Shown piece after piece: positions 11,698 through 23,086 of a stretch of DNA of 64,000 nucleotides. A program made the position numbers and the translations under genes. How positions within the stretch are numbered: the first letter of the stretch is position 1; the number at the start of each line of letters is the position of its first letter. The notes under the pieces are model-generated. The model did not search any database. It was not told the origin of the DNA and saw only the letters and a program-made list of their open reading frames with translations. Origin of the DNA: Zeus faber (lineage: Eukaryota > Chordata > Actinopteri > Zeiformes > Zeidae); assembly GCA_960531495.1 (NCBI GenBank), contig OY482860.1, forward strand, positions 3,534,857 through 3,598,856, written 5' to 3'.

Positions 11698-13260
11698 ATG
11701 GGGTGAGGGGGAACTTGTAACACAAACCAATGATGTGAAACGCGTCCTTCAGCAGATTGTACTGGGACGGGAGAGGATAGCAGCATATCGGGCAGTTTTT
11801 ACGTGGAACAACTTCAGCTCACCAACTCCACACTTTCATCAGGATCCTCAAAGTCTTCCCCTGATCCAGCACTGGTGGCGGCAGCCCTGGTATTGTATCC
11901 AGTAAGCATTTGCTGAGCTCCTTCATGGCTGTCTCTAGAAGGCCCTTTTCTCTGATCTCAGGAAAATGCTTTGGATCCATGCAGGTGACATCTGCGCACA
12001 GCACTACATTTGCTGCGTAACAGTGGTGAATACTTTAAACAACAGTGTCCAGCAACGCCTGCTAGCAATGGGCTCGCCTTCTGCCGACTCAGCTGGCTTT
12101 CTCTTATTTTTTTCTCATTCTCTTCTCTGGGAGAGCAGTCTGAGCTTCAACATTACAGTCCTGCTGCTCCACCAGAATGCCATTTGCCCACTCAACAAAG
12201 TCGTCTTCTGCTCTCTTCGTATCCTCAAAGTGTCCGGCACACTTTCTCCGATTGTCCTCTGTTCGCGTCACCAAACGCTGTGTTGTTACGATATCCATGC
12301 CACTTGTTTGCAAGCATTAAGAGAGAGGGGACATTTGTTCGAAAATCCAGAGGAAAAACCTCAGCTGTAAGTATGGTTTCATTCCTTGGGTCTTGCTTCA
12401 GATGGCAGGTTTTATGGTTACATATTTTTCAATACTTTCCATAGTGACGATCACGTCCATGTGAAGTGGACAGTCAGGCTTTGCAAATCTTTCAAATACT
12501 TTCCTCAAGGCCTCCTATTTGGCCTCCCAGTGGGTTTCACCCATTGCACCAAGTTGTCTGTGTCTCCTGTCCTCACTGGTTTCTTCCCATAGCTTCATGC
12601 GCTTGTAGGAATCTCAAACGAACATTGCAATGTCATTCAGAAGTGAGAAAAGGGATTCACTTGCCACAACAACCCCAGTGTTGTCCATAAGTACAAGGTG
12701 AGTAACACTATATGTGTACTTGGTTAGGAGAGACTCCTGTGAGCAACGCATAGAAGCCCCTGTGTTGTCCCTGCATATTAGCTGCTCCATCTGTTGCATT
12801 ACCAACACACTGTTTGGTGTATATGTCCATCTTCTTAAGGGTCTGTTTCACAAGGTTCACAAAGTACTGCTCAGTCGATGACTCACAGTCGATGACCGCA
12901 ATGAGTCTCTCGTGGACAACATCAGTGACATATTGTATAACTACTGCACACTTTTCTTTGGATGTTAAATCCTGCGTTGTGTCCATTTGTGTTGAGAACA
13001 TCCCTGCCTTTCTCACTTCAACATCAATTGTCTGCTGGATCACCAATCTGATGACTCAAATTACTTTATTGGCTGTTGTTTTGGACATAGCTATCAAGGA
13101 CCTTCTTCCTATACTTCCCATCTGCCTCCTGCTCTTCTCAATGCAATCACTAACATGCTATTGTAGGCAGACATCATATTTGCTTAGCAACAATATAAGC
13201 TCAAGAAAGTTGCCATGATTGACGACCATGTTTCCAAGTTATGTGCAGCCTAATGTCTGT

Positions 13261-13792
13261 GTCCTCTATATCTAAGCCCACATTTATTTATTTATTTATT
13301 TGTTTATTTGACCGGTAACTTAAACTACATCAATCACATGTTCTATGACCTGCCTCCTCTTTCTGACCTAGTCTGGTTGAACTGATATTTTTACTTATTA
13401 CTCACAAGGGTACGGGTGTCTGCTTTGCTGGTTCTAAGGAAAAAGGCTTCTGTACTTTCTCTATGGGTCTTGCTTCTCTCATGTTCCTGTACTCGCTGAT
13501 GGGCATGTTTCCAGGCCTGCATGCCTCCTTTGATAATGCACTGTCACTGGCTGAAGGCTTTGCGAATGCAAGACATACTGAGCCGAACAAGGAGTGAGTT
13601 ACCTCATTGTATGTATGCCCTTTTCTGTTTGTGCTGTGTTTTGGAGTGGAATACATTGGGAATGACTCTTTGAGGGGTTTGTTTTGGGTGGTACTGAAAA
13701 GTCAAAATCCTTGGTCTGAGGAAGGGCAAAATAATCTGATGGATTTTCAGTGCTTTCGCTGGCCCTTTCAATTTCCCTGTACTGGGCTCTGA

Positions 13793-13796
<4 letters not shown>
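13261..13796. other. intron 1 sequence, no gene seen
   Basis: A short ATTT repeat lies at 13283-13307. No exon or transposon coding motif is recognised. Confidence 0.5.
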
Positions 13797-13842
<46 letters not shown>

Positions 13843-13879
13843 CTCTATTTCTCTCTCTCTCTCTCTCTCTCTCTTGCTC

Positions 13880-13914
<35 letters not shown>

Positions 13915-13940
13915 CTCTATTTCTCTCTCTCTCTCTCTCA
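13797..13940. repeat. (CT)n array with interspersed TTGCTCTATTT units
   Basis: Blocks of CT dinucleotides are separated three times by an identical TTGCTCTATTT spacer, which gives a higher-order repeat. Confidence 0.95.
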
Positions 13941-14322
13941 TTGCACATCTTGCTGCTCTGCAGAATGTGATTAACATTCTAAACATTTTAAATAACAAAG
14001 TTAAACTTGTATTACTTTGCCAATTGTATGCCACCTGATTATAGTCCTACTGATAATCTCATAAATAAAGCACATTTTAATCCAAAAGCATAGCCTACAT
14101 GTTCAGCGTTTTGCTCTTAAGTTTTACCGAAGGTTCTTGCAAGTCTGACTCTGAACTGTCCACTATCAACAGTTCTGCAGGAGCACCTGCAGCACTAGTG
14201 CTACTGCTGCTTCCTTCTCCACCTTTGCAAAGAATTACTCAAGAGCAACCCATATTTTTTAGTTTAGAGACAAAAGACAATAACCTTTACATTGTAGAGC
14301 TTAGGCTACACTAAAAGTGTGT

Positions 14323-14369
<47 letters not shown>

Positions 14370-16689
14370 AGAATCATGCTGTCATGAGGTGTAAGCAGTA
14401 GCATTTTTTTTTGTCAAAATGAACTTCCCTGAGATTATTAATTCGATTAAATTACAATTATTAAAAGCACAAAAGGTCAGAATCAGCATTCAGATACAAC
14501 ACAGACGCACCTGATAAAACAATCAACAAGTGCCGTGCTTAATTAAATATTGTGTCTGAAGAATTTAATGAAGAACTTAATTTGTCTATGCTCTGTAGCA
14601 CTGATGCAGTAAAAGTATCACATTTTGATACTAGGCCCTACCCCTAAAACACAACAGCTTTAACCACTAATATAACATTACTAATATACTCAGGCTATTT
14701 ACGTTAAATTTTTTAACTTAAAAAGATAACCGCTTTAGTATAAAGAATAATGCAAATATTGAGATCAGTACTCATCTTATTGCTTTTATGACACCTTTAG
14801 TTTAGGATTTGGTGCTGGAGTGCTGGAGAAACGGTCTGTTTAGGTTATTCTGCCTATCTTTACCTGTTTTACATTTGAGTACTTGCTAAAAAACAGCATT
14901 AATTTTACATTTCAATGTTGTGTACTTGGTTGGCTTCAGTCTTATTTTTCCCACCAGTAGTTAATATAAACTATGGTCAATTTACCACATTGATTGATTG
15001 ATTGATTAATAAAGGGCAGGTTATACCTACAGTACCTGCCATCCATGCATAGAACGCAGGGCGTTTGTATCGGCCACATTGTCCGTTGCCGTGTGCTTGG
15101 AAACCACGGGTGGCTGTGGCTGTGGAGTACCGTGTCAAGCAGGAAGTAGTACACAAAGAAGAGCACTAAACAGCAAACATGGCCGCACGCACAGCATCTG
15201 AGTTTGTTTATGCAGAGGAGGAATGGCTGTTCATGATGGTTTAACCAACAAAAGTGCTGAAAAACAGCTGGTCTGTCCCCCCCGTTCCATACAGAGACAG
15301 GAGAGGAGGATTGACGTTATGTCCTACTCAGCATTTTATCACAGAGAAACGTACTGAACTATGGAATGGAGTCACGTTTTTTTATTATCCTCCCTCATTG
15401 CAAGATTCTTTAAAAATAAACTGCACATAAACACCAATAAGAATGTTACCTTTTATTTCCATCTTAAATCAAATAAACACATGTATTTCTGAAAACGTAG
15501 AGAGATTAAAATAAAACATCAGTGACTTCTAAAGCCATCTTTTGTAATGTATATGCCGGGCTTTTCACAAAGAATATTGATGAGTTTATTTGCAATTAAT
15601 TTGAGTAATTACAGATCAGGTTATTAATTTGATTACATTTAATCGATTGACAGCCCAAATGTAAGCTAAACATTACATGTAAATAAGGTCCCCCCAAAAT
15701 GCACATTATGAGATTTTACATTGAAAGCATAAATATTCTAATATTAAAATTAAAATTGTAATTGTTTACTGCGACTGTTCAATGACCACAACAATCATTT
15801 GAAATTGAACATAAACAGGCGTCTAAGCTTTCCATGTGAATAGCGGTAGTCAGGATGTTGTGAAGGTTTTAAGATAAAGTTTTAAGACTTAATTACACAT
15901 TAGAGAAACACTTTGGGAGTTTTATGTTTTATTTATTTATTGGTAAAACACCACACTCAGCTAACATTTGCGTCTAGAGAGAGAATTTTAATGGCGTAAA
16001 AAAGCTGCAGGGGTGGGACTTTGAATAGCTCATCATGTGGGTGGTGCATGGGTTAGGCTTAGGTCATGTGGGTGGGGTGGGGGGGCACGAAGACATGTTT
16101 AAACATGTCACTGGGGCTAAGCATCACGTGGGTTGGGGGTGGATCCCCCGCATCATGTAGGGTGGGGGGTGGGAGGCATTTTTAACATCAAGTGCTCATT
16201 AAAAAAACACATGTTCATACCAAAGCGTTGTTTGTGATCAAAGGACACCCAGACCGTATTAAAATTCAATAACAACCTCTCAACTAAGGTGAAAGACACC
16301 AGATTTTCACTTTAAAGGCTTCAAGGAGATCAAATAGTTCACTAAGATCAATGAGATGAAAGAGACCAATGTTCACTTCATAGGACCGTTTAACCTTTTG
16401 ACCTATCAAATTAGTACATGGGGTCATCAATCACATTTTGACAGAAGTCAGGCCACTAACATCTCTCACTGTCAGAGGTTGCGAAATTGGCTCACTTTTA
16501 GCTGTATACTGAAGTTGAAAAGAATCAAGCTGTTCTAGTGTTAATGGTTGGAGTTTACTCAATAAAATGTTTTTTGTTTAAAAATTTTTTTTTTTTTCTT
16601 TTTCACAAAGACATTTTGACTTAAGTACCTCAGTGGACCCCCGGTTGAAAACCACTGTTTTAGTTCATAGATACCTGAACATTGGTGAA
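13941..16689. other. intron 1 sequence, no gene seen
   Basis: Contains (GT)n at 14324-14366 and a TGAT tetranucleotide run near 14992-15008. The rest is AT-rich. A 22-codon ATG frame at 15179-15244 is too short to call. The G-rich stretch 16070-16170 carries ATCAYGTGGGT-like repeats. Confidence 0.55.
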
Positions 16690-16723
16690 ACCTACTTCCC
16701 AACGCTGCTGTTGGGAAGTAGGT
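16690..16723. repeat. perfect 14-bp inverted repeat
   Basis: ACCTACTTCCCAAC (16690-16703) pairs exactly with GTTGGGAAGTAGGT (16710-16723) around the loop GCTGCT. Confidence 0.95.
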
Positions 16724-17502
16724 ACTAGTGCTGGATTCATGTGATTAGTTAGCAAATTATACAGCTATAGTTGGAGCGCCTCAGATTTTCTTTACATGAT
16801 GCAGGGAATCTACTATTAATAGATGCATGAATATATGCATAAAAAAACAGGTTGGCCTGGTTTTAAGCTGTGCATTCAGCAGTATGATCCAGCCTAAGCT
16901 GATCATGGTGTGCTTATGCCATGTTCTATGTTCAGACAGAAATAAATGTCCCGTGCAGCCAAACCTCCTCTCGTTCATTGCCTCGCACTGCCTTGTTGGC
17001 AGGAAACGGCGTTGTTGCTGCAGATCGGAGCGCTGTACCCTGTCGACTGTCGCTCTGGCAGCTTCTTCAGACAAATGATGGTATAACCATAAGATCAATT
17101 AACCTTTTCCTTTTAATATTATTGTTATTTTTTTTTTATTCCTCACATTCTCGTTGAGGGGCGGCGGTTGAATTATATGGTGGCCTGTGTATCGCGTGCA
17201 TCCCTTCAAAGTTTTGTGTGTATTCTGTCGACACCAGGCCTCGTGAAGTGCCCCAGCCATCTCCCCGAGTAATGTGTGATGGAAGAGAGAGCTTCATCCT
17301 GAGTGGAGACTGACAGTGACTCTACAGCTTAAAAACACAAAGAAAACAGAAAAGTATGTGTGCACAGTGTTAGGATGTACTGTATATAGTATAGTGTGCA
17401 TATCCCTGTTTAGACACGGACCCTGTGCCTGAATAAATTGTCCGTAAAGGAGAAAACGCATCTCAAAGTTGTGTGTATACGTTGGATCAGTTGTGTCCAG
17501 AG

Positions 17503-17503
<1 letters not shown>
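16724..17503. other. sequence upstream of exon 1b, no gene seen
   Basis: No GC box or TATA box in promoter-like arrangement is evident. The open frames overlapping 16781-17157 have no recognisable domain. Confidence 0.5.

Positions 17504-17554
<51 letters not shown>
17504..17554. repeat. (GT)n microsatellite next to exon 1b
   Basis: About 25 GT units end 4 bases before the 71-bp duplicated block that carries exon 1b. Confidence 0.97.
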
Positions 17555-17559
<5 letters not shown>

Positions 17560-17579
17560 GACGCCGTCCGGATCCAGCC

Positions 17580-17609
17580 ATGAATTCCTGTTGGAAAGTA
17601 AAGCTTCAG
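17580..17609 (+). CDS. marchf8: marchf8 exon 1, copy b (duplicate first coding exon)
   Basis: This is a second copy of the 10-codon start exon. It encodes the same MNSCWKVKLQ peptide; the only coding difference from copy a is a synonymous Val codon (GTA instead of GTG). The CAG|gtacag donor is intact and phase 0, so it can also splice to exon 2 (10.9 kb intron). Homology with copy a covers 17559-17629 (69 of 71 bases) and runs 20 bases into the intron, so it arose as a DNA duplication and not as a retrocopy. A (GT)n tract (17504-17554) abuts the block on its 5' side, and I see no GC box or TATA-like signal close upstream. It may be an alternative first exon with its own start site, or a silent copy. 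The sequence alone cannot decide. Confidence 0.5.
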
Positions 17610-17629
17610 GTACAGACGATTGTTGATGT

Positions 17630-19117
17630 GTGTGTGAGAATAGAATTGGGGGGGGGGGACTTATTGGGGAAAATAAATCAAGGAAGAATATCAAAGTCTG
17701 ACAATAAACTCCAATTATTTCAATCCCTTCTCAAGCCGCCTCATTTCCACTGTTTGATACAGAAGGGAGGTATCGACCAGTGGTGGAAAATCCAGGTTCA
17801 CAAAGTCAAAAGTCCTGTCAGGTCTTTGCCCCAGCCATGCACTGATTCATCTGATTCCACTCATGTCTTGGATCTCTGGGTTGTGAAATCCACAAGATTG
17901 ATGCAAAATCCTAGGGTGGAACTTTGCTCTCTGAAACCAGATTTTCCACCTTGGCTAGCATCCTTTCTCCTTTGTCTTGTTCTTGTTGTTACCTTTTTCT
18001 CTCTGTCACCCTCTTCTTCCTCACTATCTCAATCTCTGACCCTTCCTCTTCATCTAATCCTCCCACCCTCTGGTCTTGTCCGCGGGAAATTATGTGTGCT
18101 TTTGTATTTTTTTGGCCCCTAATGACAGGTGTGTAAACGCTTCTAGTGTGTGAATCTGATGTGAGAGTGCTGCCCTCCCTGTTTCACTGTCTCCAGCCGT
18201 AAATCACCACATTTGGGTTAACCAAATCTTCAGATGTGGTTTTTGGACCAATAGAGTAGAGGCAGCTTTGTCTTTGTCACTAATAAATTGTTATGATAGT
18301 TTAGTTCAAGGCAGTTTAATTTTAGAAGATCTTTCTTAAACTTTTTCCTTTTCTTCACATGCAGAATGCATTTGAACTCTGTCAAATTGTCTCTGGCTCT
18401 GCCTCCGGCGATGGTTAACAGTGGCGCTTTTACACGTCACATCGGCTGCATTGTCCACAGGCGCTGTTTTCCTATGCCCTTTCATAATATTAGTATCTTG
18501 AGAGAGTAAGAATGTGAGCATGTACAACTGTTTGGACGACTGGCTGCTCTGCTCTGCCAGTCCCAAAGGGAAGTCAGTCAGGCACCAAGTTGAACCCTAC
18601 CCATGTGAAAAGTCGAGGCTTCGCTATCAACATCTAGAAAAAAGCATATTGACCCAGAGCCAGCGCACCACTTTTTAGGCAGGGAGCTGGATTGTGTTCC
18701 GATGATGGCCTCTCTCTTCAGCCAGAGTTCAGGCCATCAAGTCATGCGCATCACAGTTAGAACCCGGACGGTTAGTGACGTCACTTTTGTGCCACTGTGC
18801 CACTGCCCCTCGGCATGTTGCGGGCCAGGGCCTTCCAGAAGTAGTACAATATCCATACATGTTCACCCAGTAAAAGACAAACACCACAAAATAACGGTGT
18901 CATTGAGGTGCAAGCAGGCTTTATCAGTGTGGAGAAGCGCATGGTTCCTTTGTGTCGGTTCCATGTTGTGGGCAATAGCATACATCAGTCGCCAGGGCGT
19001 AGTCCTGTCCCTCCCCTTGTACCACATGATGAGCGCTTCTGTATGCAGACAGAACCTCTTCCCTCTTCCCTTCCCTGGCGATAGTGGCGCCGCCCCTTAC
19101 AGTCACCTGCGCCGGCG
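17630..19117. other. intron 1 sequence, no gene seen
   Basis: Begins with a (GT)n remnant and a G9 run (17650-17658). No exon or RT motif is recognised. The part near 19000-19117 may be 5' sequence of the LINE that follows the assembly gap. Confidence 0.5.
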
Positions 19118-19317
19118 NNNNNNNNNNNNNNNNNNNNNNNNNNNNNNNNNNNNNNNNNNNNNNNNNNNNNNNNNNNNNNNNNNNNNNNNNNNNNNNNNNN
19201 NNNNNNNNNNNNNNNNNNNNNNNNNNNNNNNNNNNNNNNNNNNNNNNNNNNNNNNNNNNNNNNNNNNNNNNNNNNNNNNNNNNNNNNNNNNNNNNNNNNN
19301 NNNNNNNNNNNNNNNNN
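19118..19317. other. assembly gap (200 N)
   Basis: Exactly 200 consecutive N, a conventional placeholder for a gap of unknown size. The 5' part of the LINE may be missing here. Confidence 1.
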
Positions 19318-19329
19318 CAACAAAAATGG

Positions 19330-22140
19330 AGCAGCTGTTCCACAAGCGGGCCCACGGAGAAAGCACTGTGGTAAACGAGGCGGCATTCGGGTCAGAATGA
19401 GGACGCAACCTTACCGTCCACCTCTGCCAAGCATCCTTCTTGCCAACGTTCAGTCTCTGGAGAACAAGATGGATGAACTTCGAGCGAGGATTAGATTCCA
19501 ACGGCATATGACAAACTGTTGCGTCCTCTGCTTGACGGAGACATGGCTGAACCCGGATGAAGCCATTCGTCCAGCCAAGTCCTTCTCCGTGTTCCGCAGC
19601 GACAAATCGGGGGAGTCAGGGAAATCCAAGGGGATAGGCATCTGCCCCATGGTAAAAAACCGCTGGTGTAACCCCAACAACACCAAGACTCTCTCCCGTC
19701 ATGCTCGCGAACCTGGAACAGCAGACAATCTTATGCCGTCCATTTTATCTCCCCCGGAATTCGGCACGGTCATCATTACAGCCGTTTGTATTCCACCGCA
19801 AGCGGACATCAACACAGCACTGTCGGACCTGTATGATGTGTTGTGCGTATTTCAAAACAAACATGGCGACGCGGCTGTGGTGGTGACTGGGGACTTTAAC
19901 AGGGCCAACCTTAAAAAAGTTCTGCCTAATTTCTACCAACACATCACATGTGCCACCAGGGGAGATAGAACTTTGGACCATCGCTCCCTGCTTTCAAGAA
20001 ATTAGATCACGCCACGATTTCGCTGGTTCCCGTTTACAGGCCTCTGATCGCGCGAGAATTGATGGTGACGAGGGAAGTGAAGCGGTGGACGGACCAATCA
20101 GAGGCTGCGCTTCAGAACGCTCTGACTGACGTCAACTGGGACATGTTCCAATCAAGTTCAAGTGACGTCAGCAAGTTTACAGATGTAGCGGTGAGCTTCG
20201 TGGCTACGTTAGTGGACAGCATCGTTCCCACGATGAAAGTTTGGATATTTCCAAACCAGAAGCCCTGGGTCGATAGATCCATCCACTGCGCTCTGAATGT
20301 TCGCACAGCCACTTACAATGATGGTCTTGTATCTGGAAATATGGACAATTACAAAGCGGCATCATACAATCTGTGGAGGGCGGTGAAGGAAGCTAAACGA
20401 ACATACAGAGAGACTGTGGAGCTACAGATGGAGAAACGGGACACCAGACGCCTGTGGCAGGGGCTGCAGACTATAACAAACTACAAGAGCAGCTCCTCCC
20501 CAGCCAGTGCCAAAAACTGAACTCCTTTTATGCGCGGTTTGAGTCTGGCAACAGCACCGCTAGCTTGCTGGCTAATTGGAGTTACACCCCTTGGGATGAG
20601 CGCGCACTCAGTGTCCGAGCATGACGTCAGGAAGGCTCTGATGCGGGTGAACACCAGGAAAGCTGCGGGCCTAGATGGCATATCTGGGCGAGTACTGAAG
20701 ACCTGTGCTAACCAGCTAGCCCCGGTGTTCACTACAATATTCATATTGTTAACATCTCCCTGGCTGAATCAGTGGTCCCGTCCTGCTTCAAGAGGTCCAC
20801 TGTCGTTCCTGTCCCGAAGATAGCCTGCCTGCCTGCCTGAATGACTACCATCCGGTGGCCCTCACCTCGGTGGTCATGAAGTGTTTTGAGAGGCTGATTA
20901 AGGATTATATCTGCGCCTCCTTCCCCCGCACCTTGGACCCGTTGCAGTTTGTGTAGCAGCAGAACAGATCCACGGACGACGTGGTTTCCCAGGTACTGCA
21001 CACCACGCTCAGGCACCTGGATGGCTGGAAGGGGACCTATGTCAGATTGCTGTTCATCGATTATAGTTCAGCTTTCAATACCATAGTCCCCAACAGACTG
21101 GCTGTCAAACTGAAGGAGCTTGGACTGAATAGTCCGCTGTGTGCCTGGATCCTGGAGTTCCTCTCAGCCCAGCCCCAGGTGGTTAGGGTGGGGAAGCACA
21201 TGTCCAGCTCCCTCACTCTGAACACAGGATTCCCCCAGGGCTGCGTCCTCAGCTCACTACTGTACTCCCTGTACACACATGACTGTGTGGCCAGGTCCAG
21301 CTCCAACACCATCATCAAGCTTGCTGACGACACCGTTGTCGTGGGACTGATCACCAACGGCGATGAGAAGGCCTTCCACGAGGAGGTGACTGACCTGTCA
21401 CTCTGGTGCCAGGACAACAGCCTCCACCTGAAAGTCAGCAAAACTAAGGAGCTGATTGTGGACTTTAGGCGTGGATTACAACCGAGGACGCCCATGCCCT
21501 TGGTGTTTAATGGGACTTCTGTCGACAGGGTGAGCAGCTTCAAGTACCTGGGAGTCCACATCACAGAGGACTTAACATGGACTTTACAAACAGATACTCT
21601 GGTGAGAAAGTCGAAGCAGCGTCTTTACCACCTCAGGCAGCTGAGGAATTTCCGGGGCTCGGTGAGGATCCTCAAGTCCTTCTACTGTGGAGCAGTGGAG
21701 AGCATCCTGACAGGCAACATCACTGCCTGGTTTGGGAACTGTACTGCTTAGGACAGGCGGGCCCTGCAGAGGGTGGTGTGTTCAGCAGAACGTACCCCCT
21801 CCCTGCAGGACTTATACACCAGGAGGTGTAGTAGCAGAGCCCACAGGATCATGAAGGATCCTCATCACCCCAACAACGAACTGTTCCAGCTGCTGCGGTC
21901 AGGCAAGCGCCTCCCCAGTCACACAGCGAGAACAGAGAGACTGAGACAGAGTTTCTTCCCGCAAGCCATAAGAATTGTCAATGCTGACCTTACCAGGGGT
22001 CCTCACTGAGCCTCACACATAGGCTCCACTACCTTACTGTACTGTATGTAGCCTACTGTACCGCATACTGTGTCACTGTTCTGGGTTGTTCGGTGTTACC
22101 GTATTTCTGCGCCATACTGTTGTATACTGTGCTGTATATC
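19330..22140 (+). mobile_element. L2-like non-LTR retrotransposon, endonuclease plus reverse transcriptase, decayed
   Basis: After the gap the frame reads GKRGGIRVRMRTQPYRPPLP, then ILLANVQSLENKMDEL with the endonuclease catalytic motif CLTETWL and later VTGDFN (APE-type endonuclease, to about 20010). A frameshift follows near 19985. The RT begins around 20640 (NTRKAAGLDGISGRVLK) and continues VPKIACLPALNDYHPVALTS, an in-frame stop TAG at 20954-20956, [27 protein letters not shown] and an intact catalytic LADD (21320-21331). The end is SFFPQAIRIVNADL near 22000, then a short 3' UTR. This order and the [11 protein letters not shown] wording fit the fish L2 clade. The stops and frameshifts make it inactive. 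The copy is in the same orientation as marchf8. Confidence 0.85.
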
Positions 22141-22142
22141 AA

Positions 22143-22343
22143 GATTCAAGATCCAAGAGGTTTATTCGTCACATACATATACATACTTTCATACAAATAT
22201 GCAGTGAAATGTCAATGCAATGCATTCACATTCATAGAACATATTGTGTGTAATCACCGGGTGCGTTGCGTTGACATTTCACTACATATATGTATGAAAG
22301 TATGTATATGTATGTGACGAATAAACCTCTTAAATCTTGAATC
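22143..22343. repeat. fold-back repeat built of two opposed LINE-type 3' tails
   Basis: Arm 22143-22223 and arm 22263-22343 are reverse complements at about 75 of 81 positions, separated by about 39 bases. Both contain GAGGTTTATTCGTCACATAC or its complement, a tail common to dispersed fish repeats. Confidence 0.85.
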
Positions 22344-22356
22344 TCTGGGCAGTCCG

Positions 22357-22680
22357 TATCTCTGGTTGCTTCAACCATGGGGCCTGTTGTCCCTGGGGGA
22401 ACCCCCCCAGGTGGTGGCAGAGTTCTGGGAACAGTCTGGCCGGTTGGTGGTGGACCTGTTTGCGTCACGAGAGAATACATAGTGCCTGTTATGATTCTCC
22501 CTGTGGTGGCCCACCCGTGGTCGGCAGCGGCACTCCATGCATTTCACCCTGTGGCACTCATCCAGCCGTTGCTGAACAGAGTGCAGGAGGACAACCTGTC
22601 TCTGTGGCTGGAGGCCGTGGGTCCCTCGGCGCAGCATCCCCTCCGACGAGACTGTTGTGGCTAAACAAAGGTCCAGATCG
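22357..22680 (+). mobile_element. DIRS-like retrotransposon fragment (RNase H region)
   Basis: One frame gives VVAEFWEQSGRLVVDLFASR followed by ENT and a stop. This matches the trp-x-x-phe-gly...val-asp-leu-phe-ala block of DIRS-type RT/RNase H in fish. A further frame holds ALIQPLLNRVQEDNLSLWL. Broken by stops and frameshifts. Confidence 0.65.
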
Positions 22681-22812
22681 GGGCCAGGAAAAAATGTGGA
22701 TCTCTACACGATATTTCTAACTTGTACTGGCTTCAAAGCTTGGAAAAAGGAAACCACTGGAACGAAACAAAATCTGATGCGATCAAGTTTATTGTGTATA
22801 GGAAAAACAAAT

Positions 22813-23086
22813 AGGTACTCCTCACATAACGACCTAACTGTTTAACGGCTGTTCAGACTTACAACTAGCTCTTGGACTAGTCTTTATTATGTGCTACATA
22901 CAATAATGCGTCTCAGCGTCAAGCATCTCATCGTGCATCACCGTTCTCAGTCTGTCTCGTTCCCACAGTCTGTCAGTATTCACTACACTAGCATCGCCAC
23001 GCCCCCTCACCGTGAAATAACACTGGTCCTCGCTTATTGACCAGTTCGCTTAACGATGGAACTGTGTCGTTAAGTTAGGAGTACCT
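22813..23086. mobile_element. MITE-like element with AGGTACTCCT terminal inverted repeats
   Basis: The left end AGGTACTCCTCACATAACG and the right end CGTTAAGTTAGGAGTACCT are imperfect reverse complements (17 of 19). The 274-base interior has no coding capacity. No clear target duplication was seen. Confidence 0.7.

Larger units (their letters stand above)
10988..13260 (-). pseudogene. hAT-family (DUF4371/zinc-finger MYM-like) transposase pseudogene
   Basis: Read leftwards from about 13260, the translation gives NHGNFLELILLLSKYD, then EVRKAGMFSTQMDTTQDL, VHERLIAVIDCESST and GNATDGAANMQGQHRGF (RNase H-like core). The region near 12500 has GETHWEAK, that near 11950 FPEIREKGLLETAMKELSKC, and 11160-10990 holds the C-terminal hAT dimerisation block ERTFSTLKVVKKCL ending with a stop near 10990. 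The order is that of DUF4371-type hAT transposases of fish. Several stops and frameshifts break it, the zinc finger at the N-terminus is missing, and a 0.5-kb insertion splits the C-terminal domain. A transposase normally cuts and pastes its own element; this copy cannot. Some host ZMYM-like genes look similar, but the stops argue against a host gene. Confidence 0.85.

Noticed and set aside
10988..13260. Possible host gene of the ZMYM type
   Set aside because: Multiple stops and frameshifts plus an insertion in the C-terminal domain show a decayed hAT transposase.
15179..15244. ATG frame of 21 residues beginning MAARTASEF
   Set aside because: Too short, no matching downstream splice donor, no family recognised.
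18702..19400. Open frames spanning the N gap
   Set aside because: They are open only because unknown bases translate as X; no real coding evidence.
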